Shown here: positions 53,200 through 60,236 of the stretch, piece by piece
Position numbering within the stretch: position 1 is the stretch's first letter
Layout of the letters: each line of letters opens with the position of its first letter
Assembly (NCBI GenBank): GCA_963827705.1
Contig: CAWHBN010000013.1
Location: forward strand, 186,001 to 250,000
Direction: 5' to 3'
Origin: JACDAN01 sp963827705
Lineage (GTDB): Bacteria; Actinomycetota; Thermoleophilia; Gaiellales; Gaiellaceae
DNA: 64,000 nucleotides
Notes under the pieces: model-generated
What the model was told of the DNA's origin: nothing
Databases searched by the model: none
The model's input: the letters and a program-made list of their open reading frames with translations, nothing else
Program-made: the position numbers and the translations under genes

Positions 53200-54069
53200 A
53201 TGCCCGTCGTCGCCTTCAGAGACATTCTCGACCCCGCCTTCGAGGAGAGGTACGGCGTCGCGGCTTTCAACGTCGTCGACGACGTCAGCCTGCGGGCGGT
53301 GATCGACGCGGCTTCCGAGCTCGACTCTCCGCTGATCGTCCAAACGTCCCTCAAGACGGTGAAGTCGATCGGGGCCAAGGTGCTCTACGAGATGTTCCAC
53401 GCTATGGCCGACGATGCACCCGTGCCGATCACTCTTCACCTCGATCATTGCCCCGACCGCGAATGGGCGACCACCTGCCTGAAGACGGGCTGGAACTCGG
53501 TCCTGTTCGACGGCTCCCATCTGGACATCGAGGAAAACACCCGCCAGACGGCCGAGGTCGTCGAGGAGGCGCGCGAATACGGCGCGGACGTCGAGGGTGA
53601 GATCGAGAGCGTCAGGGGGGTCGAGGACGACGTGGGCTCCGACGACGCGGGCGACGTACATCCGGTCGAGGTGTCGCTGAAGTTCATCGAGGACACCGGG
53701 ATCTACGCGTTCGCACCGGCTATCGGAACGGCGCATGGGCTTTATGCGTCAAGCCCCAAGCTCACGCCCGAGCGGGTGACTGCGATCGTCGAGCGGGCGC
53801 CGATTCCCCAGGTGCTGCACGGCGGAACCGGGCTGTCAACGGAGCAGTTCAAGGATCTCATCTCGCGCGGCTGCGCCAAGGTGAACATCTCGACAGCCCT
53901 GAAGATCGCTTTCGTCGACTCCTTCCGCGAGTACCTGGAGGCCAATCCCACCAAGCACGATCCCCCTTCCCTGCTGAAGAGCGCGAGCGACGCGGTGCGG
54001 GCGATGGCCATTGAGCACATGCGGACCTTCGGCTCCGTGGGCAAGGCGCGCACAGCCGTAGGCGGCTGA
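53200..54069 (+). CDS. class II fructose-bisphosphate-type aldolase
   Basis: A 289-residue zinc aldolase (fructose/tagatose-bisphosphate family) that cleaves a ketose phosphate to DHAP and an aldehyde. Zinc and substrate motifs: TLHLDHCPD, VEGEIESVRG, APAIGTAHG and VLHGGTGLS. AAFNVVDDVSLRAVIDAA is the standard N terminus. No good RBS is seen before ATG 53200. It heads a tightly overlapping operon with a HAD phosphatase, DhaL and DhaK, so its product DHAP or a DHA-linked sugar is probably the common intermediate. The exact substrate is not deducible. Confidence 0.88.
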   Translation: MPVVAFRDILDPAFEERYGVAAFNVVDDVSLRAVIDAASELDSPLIVQTSLKTVKSIGAKVLYEMFHAMADDAPVPITLHLDHCPDREWATTCLKTGWNSVLFDGSHLDIEENTRQTAEVVEEAREYGADVEGEIESVRGVEDDVGSDDAGDVHPVEVSLKFIEDTGIYAFAPAIGTAHGLYASSPKLTPERVTAIVERAPIPQVLHGGTGLSTEQFKDLISRGCAKVNISTALKIAFVDSFREYLEANPTKHDPPSLLKSASDAVRAMAIEHMRTFGSVGKARTAVGG

Positions 54070-54857
54070 TGCCGGCGTTGTTCTTCGACTGCGACGGGGT
54101 GCTCGCGGACACTGAGCGCCTTGGGCACCTGCCGGCGTTCAACGAGACTTTCGCGCAGGAGGGACTGCCGGTCCGCTGGTCGGACTCGGAGTACGCCGAG
54201 AAGCTGTTGATCGGCGGCGGGAAGGAGCGCATGGCGTCGCTGCTGACGGATGAGTTCGTGCGCGAGAACGGACTGCCGGCCGATCCCGAGGGCCAGCGGG
54301 AGCTGATTGCCCGCTGGCACAAGACGAAGACCGCAGCCTACAAGGCTCGCGTTCACGCCGGCCAAGTGCCCGGCCGTCCGGGCGTGGCCCGCATCGTCGA
54401 CGAGGCGCTCGCGGCCGGGTGGATACTCGCGGTCGCCTCCACATCGGCGGAGGAGTCGGTGCGCGCAACCCTCGAGCACGCCGTCGGCGACGAGAAGGCA
54501 GCCCACTTCACTGTGCTGGCTGGCGACGTCGTGCCGACTAAGAAGCCCGACCCCGGCATCTACCTGCTGGCGCTGGAGCGCACCGGGGCCGACCCGCACG
54601 AGACCGTCGTCATCGAGGACTCGCGCAACGGTCTCCTCGCGGCGGTGGCCGCGGGCCTGCGTTGCGTCGTCACCGTCAGCGGCTACACGGGTGCCGAGGA
54701 CTTCTCGGAGGCCGTGCTCGTGGTATCGAGCCTCGGCGACCCGGGCGAACCGGCTCAGGTCCTCGCCAATCGAAGCCCCGCCGAACCCGGGCCGTACATC
54801 ACGCTGGACGACCTTCAGGCGTGCCTGCGGGTCCCTGCCCCAAGGGAGGTCACATGA
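54069..54857 (+). CDS. HAD phosphatase, CbbY-like
   Basis: A 262-residue HAD-IA hydrolase. LFFDCDGVLADTERLGHLPAFN is motif I with the CbbY/Gph-type cap start; AVASTS (motif II), KKPDPGIYLLALERTG (III) and VIEDSRNGLLAAVAAG (IV) follow. CbbY homologues dephosphorylate sugar (bis)phosphates such as xylulose-1,5-bisphosphate. The start overlaps the aldolase stop (TGATG) and the end overlaps dhaL (ATGA), so it is a core member of the operon. Confidence 0.87.
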   Translation: MPALFFDCDGVLADTERLGHLPAFNETFAQEGLPVRWSDSEYAEKLLIGGGKERMASLLTDEFVRENGLPADPEGQRELIARWHKTKTAAYKARVHAGQVPGRPGVARIVDEALAAGWILAVASTSAEESVRATLEHAVGDEKAAHFTVLAGDVVPTKKPDPGIYLLALERTGADPHETVVIEDSRNGLLAAVAAGLRCVVTVSGYTGAEDFSEAVLVVSSLGDPGEPAQVLANRSPAEPGPYITLDDLQACLRVPAPREVT

Positions 54858-55498
54858 GCGACGCCGCCCTGCGCGACGCCGAGCAACTGGTGCGAACCAT
54901 CGCCGACACAGCCCTGGAAAACGAGAAGTACTTCTGCGACCTCGATGCTGTGGTCGGCGACGGAGACTTCGGCTACTCCCTGGCCCGGGGCTTCGGCAAG
55001 GTTGTGGACGACTGGGACGCGATGGAGTACGAAGACGTCTCCGGTCTGTTCAAGAAGACGGCGCTCGTGCTGTCGGGTCGTGTCGGAGGGGCATCGGGTC
55101 CGATCTGGGGTACCGCGTTCCTGCGCGCCGGCACGGCGCTCAAGGACAGTCCGGATCCTTCGGCAGAGGATGCGGTCGCTGCGCTCCGTGCCGCGATCGA
55201 AGGAATCAAGCAGCGCGGGGAGTCGGACCTCGGCGACAAGACCCTGCTGGACGCCCTAATCCCCGCGACCGACCGGCTGGAGAAGGAGTTCGCGGGCGGC
55301 GCCAGCGCATCGGACGCCCTCGCGGCGGCCGCCGAGACCGCGCGCGAGAGCGCCGACGCGACCAAGGGAATGCTCGCCAAGAAGGGCCGAGCCGCGTACT
55401 CGGGCGAGCGCAGCAGGGATTCCGTCGACGCCGGCGCCATAGCGGTCGCGGTGCTCTTCGAGCGCGTCAGCGCCGCCTGGCGCCCGACCACCGTCTAG
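54854..55498 (+). CDS. dhaL: dihydroxyacetone kinase ADP-binding subunit DhaL
   Basis: A 214-residue all-helical domain that carries the nucleotide. VVGDGDFGYSLARGF holds the Mg-binding Asp residues (GDGD), and GRVGGASGPIWGTAFLRAG and GDKTLLDALIPA are diagnostic. ATG 54854 has AAGGGAGG and overlaps the HAD stop. DhaL works with DhaK. No DhaM phosphotransferase gene is present, so either ATP is used directly or DhaM lies elsewhere. Confidence 0.92.
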   Translation: MSDAALRDAEQLVRTIADTALENEKYFCDLDAVVGDGDFGYSLARGFGKVVDDWDAMEYEDVSGLFKKTALVLSGRVGGASGPIWGTAFLRAGTALKDSPDPSAEDAVAALRAAIEGIKQRGESDLGDKTLLDALIPATDRLEKEFAGGASASDALAAAAETARESADATKGMLAKKGRAAYSGERSRDSVDAGAIAVAVLFERVSAAWRPTTV

Positions 55499-55528
55499 GC
55501 TCGGGCGACCGGGCAAAGGAGGAGTTAC

Positions 55529-56524
55529 ATGAAGAAGTTCGTCAACGATCCGCAGCAGTTCGTTCCCGAGATGCTCAAGGGAATCGAGCTGGCGAATCCG
55601 GGCAAGCTGCGCTACGTGCCCGAGTACAACCTGATCATGCGGACGGACGTTCCGCGTGACGACAAGGTGTCAATCATCCAGGGCTCGGGCTCCGGGCACG
55701 AGCCCGCTCACGTGATGGCGGTCGGCCCCGGGATGCTCGACGCGGCCTGCCCAGGCGACGTCTTCTCCGCTCCACCTTCGGACTACGTCTACGAGACAAG
55801 CAAGCTCCTGAACAGCTCCAAGGGCGTCTTGCACATCATCAACAACTACACCGGCGACAGAATGGCCTTCGACATGGGCCGTGAGCTCGCCGAGGCCGAG
55901 GACATCGAGATCGGCACGGTAATCGTCGACGACGACGTGGCTGTCAAGGACTCCACCTACACGGTCGGGCGCCGCGGCGTGGCCGGCAATTTCTTCGTGA
56001 TCAAGGCACTCGGTGCGGCATCGGACCGCGGCGACGATCTGCAGTCGCTCGTTGCCCTCGGAGAACGCGTCAACTCTGTCACGCGGTCGATGGGCATGGC
56101 GCTCACCTCCTGTACGCCTCCCGCGAAGGGCTCACCGCTGTTCGAGCTGGGCGACGACGAGATCGAGATGGGCGTCGGCATCCACGGCGAGCCCGGCCGT
56201 CGCCGCGAGAAGCTGACGACCGCCAACAACATCATCGACGAGATGCTCGAGGCGGTGGTCACCGACCTGCCCTACGAGTCGGGCGACGAGGTCGCGCTGA
56301 TGATCAACGGCCTCGGCGGCACGCCGATCTCGGAGCTCTACATCCTGTATGGGCGCGCGCACGAGCAGTTGCAAGAGCGCGGCGTCAATGTGTGGCGCTC
56401 CTACGTGGGCGAGTACTGCACATCGCTCGACATGGCAGGAGCATCGGTGACCCTCGTCAAGGTCGACGACGAGCTCAAGGGGCTGCTGGAGGCGCCGGCC
56501 GAGATCGCGGCTCGCGTCTTCTAG
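55529..56524 (+). CDS. dhaK: dihydroxyacetone kinase substrate-binding subunit DhaK
   Basis: A 331-residue protein that binds dihydroxyacetone covalently through a His. GSGSGHEPAHVMAVG, CPGDVFSAPPSDYV, INNYTGDRMAFDMG and the substrate His in GVGIHGEPGRRR are present. An AAAGGAGG RBS precedes ATG 55529. Split DhaK/DhaL genes downstream of an aldolase and a phosphatase suggest a pathway that makes or consumes dihydroxyacetone, or a related triose/tetrulose. The first glycine of the usual GGGSGHEP reads GSGSGHEP. Confidence 0.93.
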   Translation: MKKFVNDPQQFVPEMLKGIELANPGKLRYVPEYNLIMRTDVPRDDKVSIIQGSGSGHEPAHVMAVGPGMLDAACPGDVFSAPPSDYVYETSKLLNSSKGVLHIINNYTGDRMAFDMGRELAEAEDIEIGTVIVDDDVAVKDSTYTVGRRGVAGNFFVIKALGAASDRGDDLQSLVALGERVNSVTRSMGMALTSCTPPAKGSPLFELGDDEIEMGVGIHGEPGRRREKLTTANNIIDEMLEAVVTDLPYESGDEVALMINGLGGTPISELYILYGRAHEQLQERGVNVWRSYVGEYCTSLDMAGASVTLVKVDDELKGLLEAPAEIAARVF

Positions 56525-57057
56525 AGCGGTAGCTCCAGCACCGCGCCGTGCGCCAGCGCGGACTCTGCGGGCACGGACGCCCCGGAGTCCGCCAGCGCGG
56601 CGCGGATTGTGCCGGCGTGAGCGACCACGAGCGCAGGCGACGGCCCGGCCCTGACTTCTGAGAGCGCCGCCCTTGTGCGCGCGCGCTGCTCGGCAATCGA
56701 CTCACCGCCCGGGAACCGGAACGAGGGGTTGCCCGAGATGAAGGCCGCGTGCAGGTCGGGGCTCTCCTCGGCAAGGTCTACGATCCGCCGGCCCTCCCAG
56801 TCCCCGCGATCTGATTCCACGAGCTCATCGAGCACGACTGGCTCAACCCCCAGGGTCCGCCCCACGACCTCCGCCGTCTCCCGCGCGCGCCGCAGCGGCG
56901 AGGTCCACACTGCCACGACCCCGGCATCCCGCAGGCGTCCGGCGAGCGCCTCGGCCTGGGTGACCCCCGCCGGGCTGAGCGGCGGATCGCGCCGTCCAAG
57001 GATCCGCCCCTCCGCGTTCTCCTCCGTCTCGCCGTGCCGGGCAAGCAACAGAGACAT
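56521..57057 (-). CDS. histidine phosphatase family protein (phosphoglycerate mutase-like)
   Basis: A 178-residue enzyme. LLARHGETEENAEGRILG carries the RHG catalytic motif; PLRRARETAEVVGRTLG, the acid Glu region (ELVESDRGDWEG) and the second His in VVAHAGTIRAAL complete the fold. Cytosolic phosphatase, probably of a sugar phosphate or alpha-ribazole phosphate. It converges with dhaK, overlapping by four bases, and lies inside the att-bounded segment, so it is island cargo or trapped core. Confidence 0.85.
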   Translation of the reverse strand: MSLLLARHGETEENAEGRILGRRDPPLSPAGVTQAEALAGRLRDAGVVAVWTSPLRRARETAEVVGRTLGVEPVVLDELVESDRGDWEGRRIVDLAEESPDLHAAFISGNPSFRFPGGESIAEQRARTRAALSEVRAGPSPALVVAHAGTIRAALADSGASVPAESALAHGAVLELPL

Positions 57058-57126
57058 GGTGGGACGGTACGCGTACCCGATGTCGTCCAGGCGGAGGAAT
57101 GGCTTGCTCGCGGGCAGTTTCGGTAG

Positions 57127-57167
57127 TCGAGCGTGCCGGGATCGAACCGGCGACCTCCGGCTGCAAA
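57127..57167 (-). repeat. middle att copy (imperfect tRNA-Ala 3' end)
   Basis: Matches the tRNA-Ala 3' end with one substitution near the start (TCGAGC for TGGAGC) and one missing T (CGGCTGCAAA). Like the distal copy it continues as ATTC, not GCC, showing that both element ends share the same internal border. Ten bases before it (TTTCGGTAGT) also match those beside the intact tRNA. Confidence 0.75.
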
Positions 57168-57519
57168 TTCGACGGCGAGGGCTGCCGCTAATCGCCGTTC
57201 GTCGCCACTGGCGCGGTACGCGGGGTTTCACCGCCGAGGCCGTGCTTGGCCGTAGCCGTTGATAGCCATGGCTTCGTTCCACAACCGTTCCAGATAAGGG
57301 CGTGACGAGCCCTCGAAACCTGCGCTCGCCCTTCGCGTTTAAGACGCGCGTCGTCCCCTGGCGGCAGCCGCTGGAGATCGGGGATCCCGACCTCGATCAC
57401 GAAGCAGCCTACGCGGCGAAACAGAACGCGGCTGCGGCGTTCCATCAACCGTTCCACGGCCACCCTCGGACCCCTAGCGGAGAATCCGAAACGACCCGGA
57501 TTACGGGCGGTTTCGGTAG
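57168..57519. other. remnant between two att copies with paired CGTTCCA motifs
   Basis: No intact gene. CGTTCCACAACCGTTCCAG at 57275-57293 and CGTTCCATCAACCGTTCCA at 57438-57456 flank the interior at about 110 and 65 bases from the att copies. They could be recombinase arm-binding sites, or (the first) the end of a decayed integrase gene read on the minus strand as LERLWNEAM to a stop at 57228. Confidence 0.35.
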
Positions 57520-57592
57520 TGGAGCGTGCCGGGATCGAACCGGCGACCTCCGGCTTGCAAAGCCGGCGCTCTCCCAGCTGAGCTAACGCCCC
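57520..57592 (-). tRNA. tRNA-Ala (anticodon UGC), island integration target
   Basis: Minus strand: acceptor GGGGCGT pairs with ACGCTCC (one G-U), discriminator A at 57520. D arm TAGCTCAGCTGGGAGAG, anticodon loop TTTGCAA with TGC, T arm CGCCGGTTCGATCCCGGCG. No CCA is encoded. Its 3' 42 bases recur at 52529 and 57127. Confidence 0.96.
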
Positions 57593-57652
57593 GTCGGCTC
57601 ACAGTCTAGAGACGGTTGCCCAAGTCCTTCGCAAGGAGGATGCTGAATCCTC

Positions 57653-58861
57653 ATGGCGGCCGACGCGAAGTCCAGAAGCGGGGCGTACGTTGACCGTATG
57701 AGGACACGTCTCTGGCCGCTGGTTCGCGAGTACTGGTTCGACGGGCTGGTCGTGGCGGCCGCGATCGGCGGTGCGCTGGAGCTCGTGCTCTCGCAGGACG
57801 CAGCCGACGCGCCCGATCTCCCACTTGCCGTGAGTGTCGTCCTCGAGGCTGCGCTGACCCTGACCCTCCTCGCGCGGCGGCGGTACCCGTTCGCCGCGCC
57901 GGCCGGGATGCTCGTGGCAGGGGCGGCCCTGTCCTTCTGGGAGGCGCCGCTTGTCGTCTTCACGTTCGCGGGCTTCGTGACGGCGCTCGCCGCCGCCTTC
58001 CTCCTCGGGATGCTGGAGGACCGGCGCCAGGCGTTCGTAGGCCTGCTCATCACCATTGGCGCGCTGCTGATCATCATCTGGAACGACCCGAACCGCGAAA
58101 GCGGCGACCTCTTCTTCTCACCGTTGCTGTTCCTGACCGTCTGGCTGTGCGGATTCGGCCTGAGCCGCCGGCTCGAGCGAGCGCGGGAAGCGGAGGAACG
58201 GGCGGCACGGCTCGAGCAGGCGCGAGAGAAGGAGGCCCTTGCGGCCGTCGCCGAGGAGCGCGCGCGCATCGCACGTGAGCTCCACGACGTCGTCGGCCAC
58301 AGCGTCAGCGTCATGACGGTTCAAGCCTCGGGCGTCCGACGGCTCCTGAGGCCCGACCAGGAGCGGGAGCGCGAGGCGCTGCTGATCGTCGAGCAGGCCG
58401 GACGCGAGGCGCTCGCCGAGATGCGTCGCCTTGTCGGCGTCCTCCGCCGGCCGGAAGAGGCGCCCGCGCTCGCGCCGCAGCCGAGCCTCCAGTACCTCGA
58501 TCAGCTCGTCGCGAACGCGCGCGAGGCCGGCCTCCCCGTCGACGTTCGCATCGAGGGCGAGGCGTCCGAGCTGCCGGCCGGCGTCGACCTGACCGCCTAT
58601 CGCCTCGTCCAGGAAGGCCTGACGAACGCCATGAAGCACGCAAACGCCACCCGGGCCGAGGTGATCGTGCGGTACGGGCCCGACGGCGTCGAGCTGATCG
58701 TGAGCGACGACGGCCGAGGTTCCTCCGACGGGAAGGCCGAGAGCGGGGGCCACGGTCTGGTTGGGATGCGCGAGCGCGTCGCTGTGTACGGCGGCGAGCT
58801 CGAGGCCGGACCCAGCCCAGGCGGAGGGTTCACGCTCCACGCTCGTCTGCCCAATGCCTAG
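57653..58861 (+). CDS. NarL-type sensor histidine kinase
   Basis: A 402-residue membrane kinase. About five to six hydrophobic helices (residues 26-170) with no large extracytoplasmic domain, then a coiled coil (EAEERAARLEQAREKEALAAV), HisKA_3 with phospho-acceptor His211 in ARELHDVVGHSVSVM, and a HATPase domain (LVQEGLTNAMKHAN, VSDDGRG, GHGLVGMRERVAVYGG). It senses within the membrane. Its likely partner starts 33 bases downstream. ATG 57653 is used; ATG 57698 is also possible. Confidence 0.9.
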   Translation: MAADAKSRSGAYVDRMRTRLWPLVREYWFDGLVVAAAIGGALELVLSQDAADAPDLPLAVSVVLEAALTLTLLARRRYPFAAPAGMLVAGAALSFWEAPLVVFTFAGFVTALAAAFLLGMLEDRRQAFVGLLITIGALLIIIWNDPNRESGDLFFSPLLFLTVWLCGFGLSRRLERAREAEERAARLEQAREKEALAAVAEERARIARELHDVVGHSVSVMTVQASGVRRLLRPDQEREREALLIVEQAGREALAEMRRLVGVLRRPEEAPALAPQPSLQYLDQLVANAREAGLPVDVRIEGEASELPAGVDLTAYRLVQEGLTNAMKHANATRAEVIVRYGPDGVELIVSDDGRGSSDGKAESGGHGLVGMRERVAVYGGELEAGPSPGGGFTLHARLPNA

Positions 58862-58893
58862 GCCGCCGCCTCGATGCGTGGGATCCTTCGGGC

Positions 58894-60141
58894 ATGTCCG
58901 AGCTCCCGACGGGAACCGTCACCTTTCTCTTCACCGACGTCGAGGGCTCGACGGCACTCCTACGCAGGCTCCGTGACCAGTACGCCGACGTCCTCGCCGA
59001 CCATCAGCGCCTCCTCCGTGAAGCATTCGAGCGGGCAGGCGGCAACGAGATCGACACCCAGGGCGACTCCTTCTTCTTCTGCTTCCGGCATGCGCGGGAC
59101 GCGGTGCAGGCGGCGGCGGACGGTCAACGCGCGCTCCTCGCACACGCATGGCCCGACGAGGGCGAGGTCCGCGTTCGCATCGGGATCCACACCGGCGAGG
59201 CATCGGCGTCCGACGGCCGGTACCACGGTCTTGCCGTCCACCGGGCGAAACGCATCTGCGACGCGGGCCACGGCGGCCAGATCCTGCTCTCGCAGACCTC
59301 GCACACACTCCTCGAGGACGAGGAGGCCGAGCACGACGCCTTCTCGCTACTGGATCTCGGTCCGCACCGGCTGAAGGACTTCGACCGGCCGGTCTTCCTC
59401 TACCAGGTCGTGGGACCCGACCTTCCGAGCGAGTTTCCATCCATCCGGGCGCCGGAAGGCGATGCCGAAGCCGGCGGCCTGCGGGTCGTGATCGCCGACG
59501 ACCAGGCGCTCGTACGCGCCGGGTTCCGCATGATCTTGGACGCGGAGGAGGGAATGGACGTGGTCGGCGAGGCGTCGAGCGGCGCCGAGGTCATCGAGGA
59601 GGTCCGTCGGCTCCGGCCGGACGTCGTTCTGATGGACGTCCGGATGCCCGAGATGGACGGGATCGAGGCGACGAGGCGGCTTCTCGCCGACGGGAGCTCC
59701 GAGACGAAGGTCGTGATGCTGACGACCTTCGACATGGACGAGTACGTCTACGAGGCGCTGCGCGCGGGCGCGAGCGGCTTCCTCCTCAAGGACGTCCCGC
59801 CGGAGCAGCTCGTTGAGGGAATCCGCGCAGTCGGCTCGGGAGAAGCGCTCCTGGCGCCCGCAATCACGAGGCGGATCATCGAGGAGTTCGTCCGACGGCC
59901 GCCGGACACAGCCAGGCCGGCGCCGCCCGAGCTCGCCGAGCTCACCGAGCGCGAGGTCGAAGTGCTGCGCCACATGGCCCGAGGGCTGTCGAACGCCGAG
60001 ATCGCGAAGGAGCTCTTCGTGAGCGACACCACCGTCAAGACGCACGTCAGCCGCGTCCTGATGAAGCTCGGGCTCCGCGACCGCGTGCAAGCGGTCGTCT
60101 TCGCATACGAGTCGGGCGTCGTCGGACCGGACGCAAGATAG
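58894..60141 (+). CDS. nucleotide cyclase-receiver-LuxR fusion response regulator
   Basis: A 415-residue protein with an unusual order. Residues 6-175 are a class III cyclase homology domain (VTFLFTDVEGST with metal Asp15; IDTQGDSF with Asp58; AVHRAKRICDAGHGGQILLS). Residues 195-310 are a receiver with phospho-acceptor Asp248 (VVLMDVRMPEMDG) and KVVMLTTFD / FLLKDVPPEQL. Residues 345-408 are a LuxR/NarL helix-turn-helix (LTEREVEVLRHMARGLSNAEIAKELFVSDTTVKTHVSRVL). The cyclase keeps both metal Asp residues and the transition-state Arg region, but the usual Asn position reads His, so activity is uncertain. It follows the histidine kinase, forming a cognate pair. Confidence 0.9.
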   Translation: MSELPTGTVTFLFTDVEGSTALLRRLRDQYADVLADHQRLLREAFERAGGNEIDTQGDSFFFCFRHARDAVQAAADGQRALLAHAWPDEGEVRVRIGIHTGEASASDGRYHGLAVHRAKRICDAGHGGQILLSQTSHTLLEDEEAEHDAFSLLDLGPHRLKDFDRPVFLYQVVGPDLPSEFPSIRAPEGDAEAGGLRVVIADDQALVRAGFRMILDAEEGMDVVGEASSGAEVIEEVRRLRPDVVLMDVRMPEMDGIEATRRLLADGSSETKVVMLTTFDMDEYVYEALRAGASGFLLKDVPPEQLVEGIRAVGSGEALLAPAITRRIIEEFVRRPPDTARPAPPELAELTEREVEVLRHMARGLSNAEIAKELFVSDTTVKTHVSRVLMKLGLRDRVQAVVFAYESGVVGPDAR

Positions 60142-60152
60142 TCAAACGTCCA

Positions 60153-60181
60153 TTGACTTTCCTCTGTCGGTTTCGTACAAC
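60153..60181 (+). promoter_or_regulatory. promoter of the second subtilase
   Basis: TTGACT (60153-60158), 17-base spacer, TACAAC (60176-60181): a good sigma-70-type promoter immediately after the response-regulator stop. A 7-bp hairpin CCGGTCT/AGACCGG (60188-60204) lies at the start of the predicted transcript, before the GGGGAGGG ribosome-binding site. Confidence 0.55.
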
Positions 60182-60236
60182 ACCGCACCGGTCTACGAGA
60201 CCGGGAGAAGAATCGAGCAAGGGGAGGGAGACTCGA

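Larger units (their letters stand above)
52529..57561. mobile_element. integrated island(s) at the 3' end of tRNA-Ala(UGC)
   Basis: The 42-bp 3' part of tRNA-Ala(UGC) (57520-57561) is repeated exactly at 52529-52570 and imperfectly at 57127-57167. This is the signature of tyrosine-recombinase integration into a tRNA 3' end, here apparently twice. Segment 1 (52571-57126) carries the aldolase-HAD-DhaL-DhaK operon and a histidine phosphatase; segment 2 (57168-57519) is a gene-free remnant. No intact integrase was found. Cargo codon use is not strikingly foreign, so the insertion may be old or from a relative. Confidence 0.6.
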
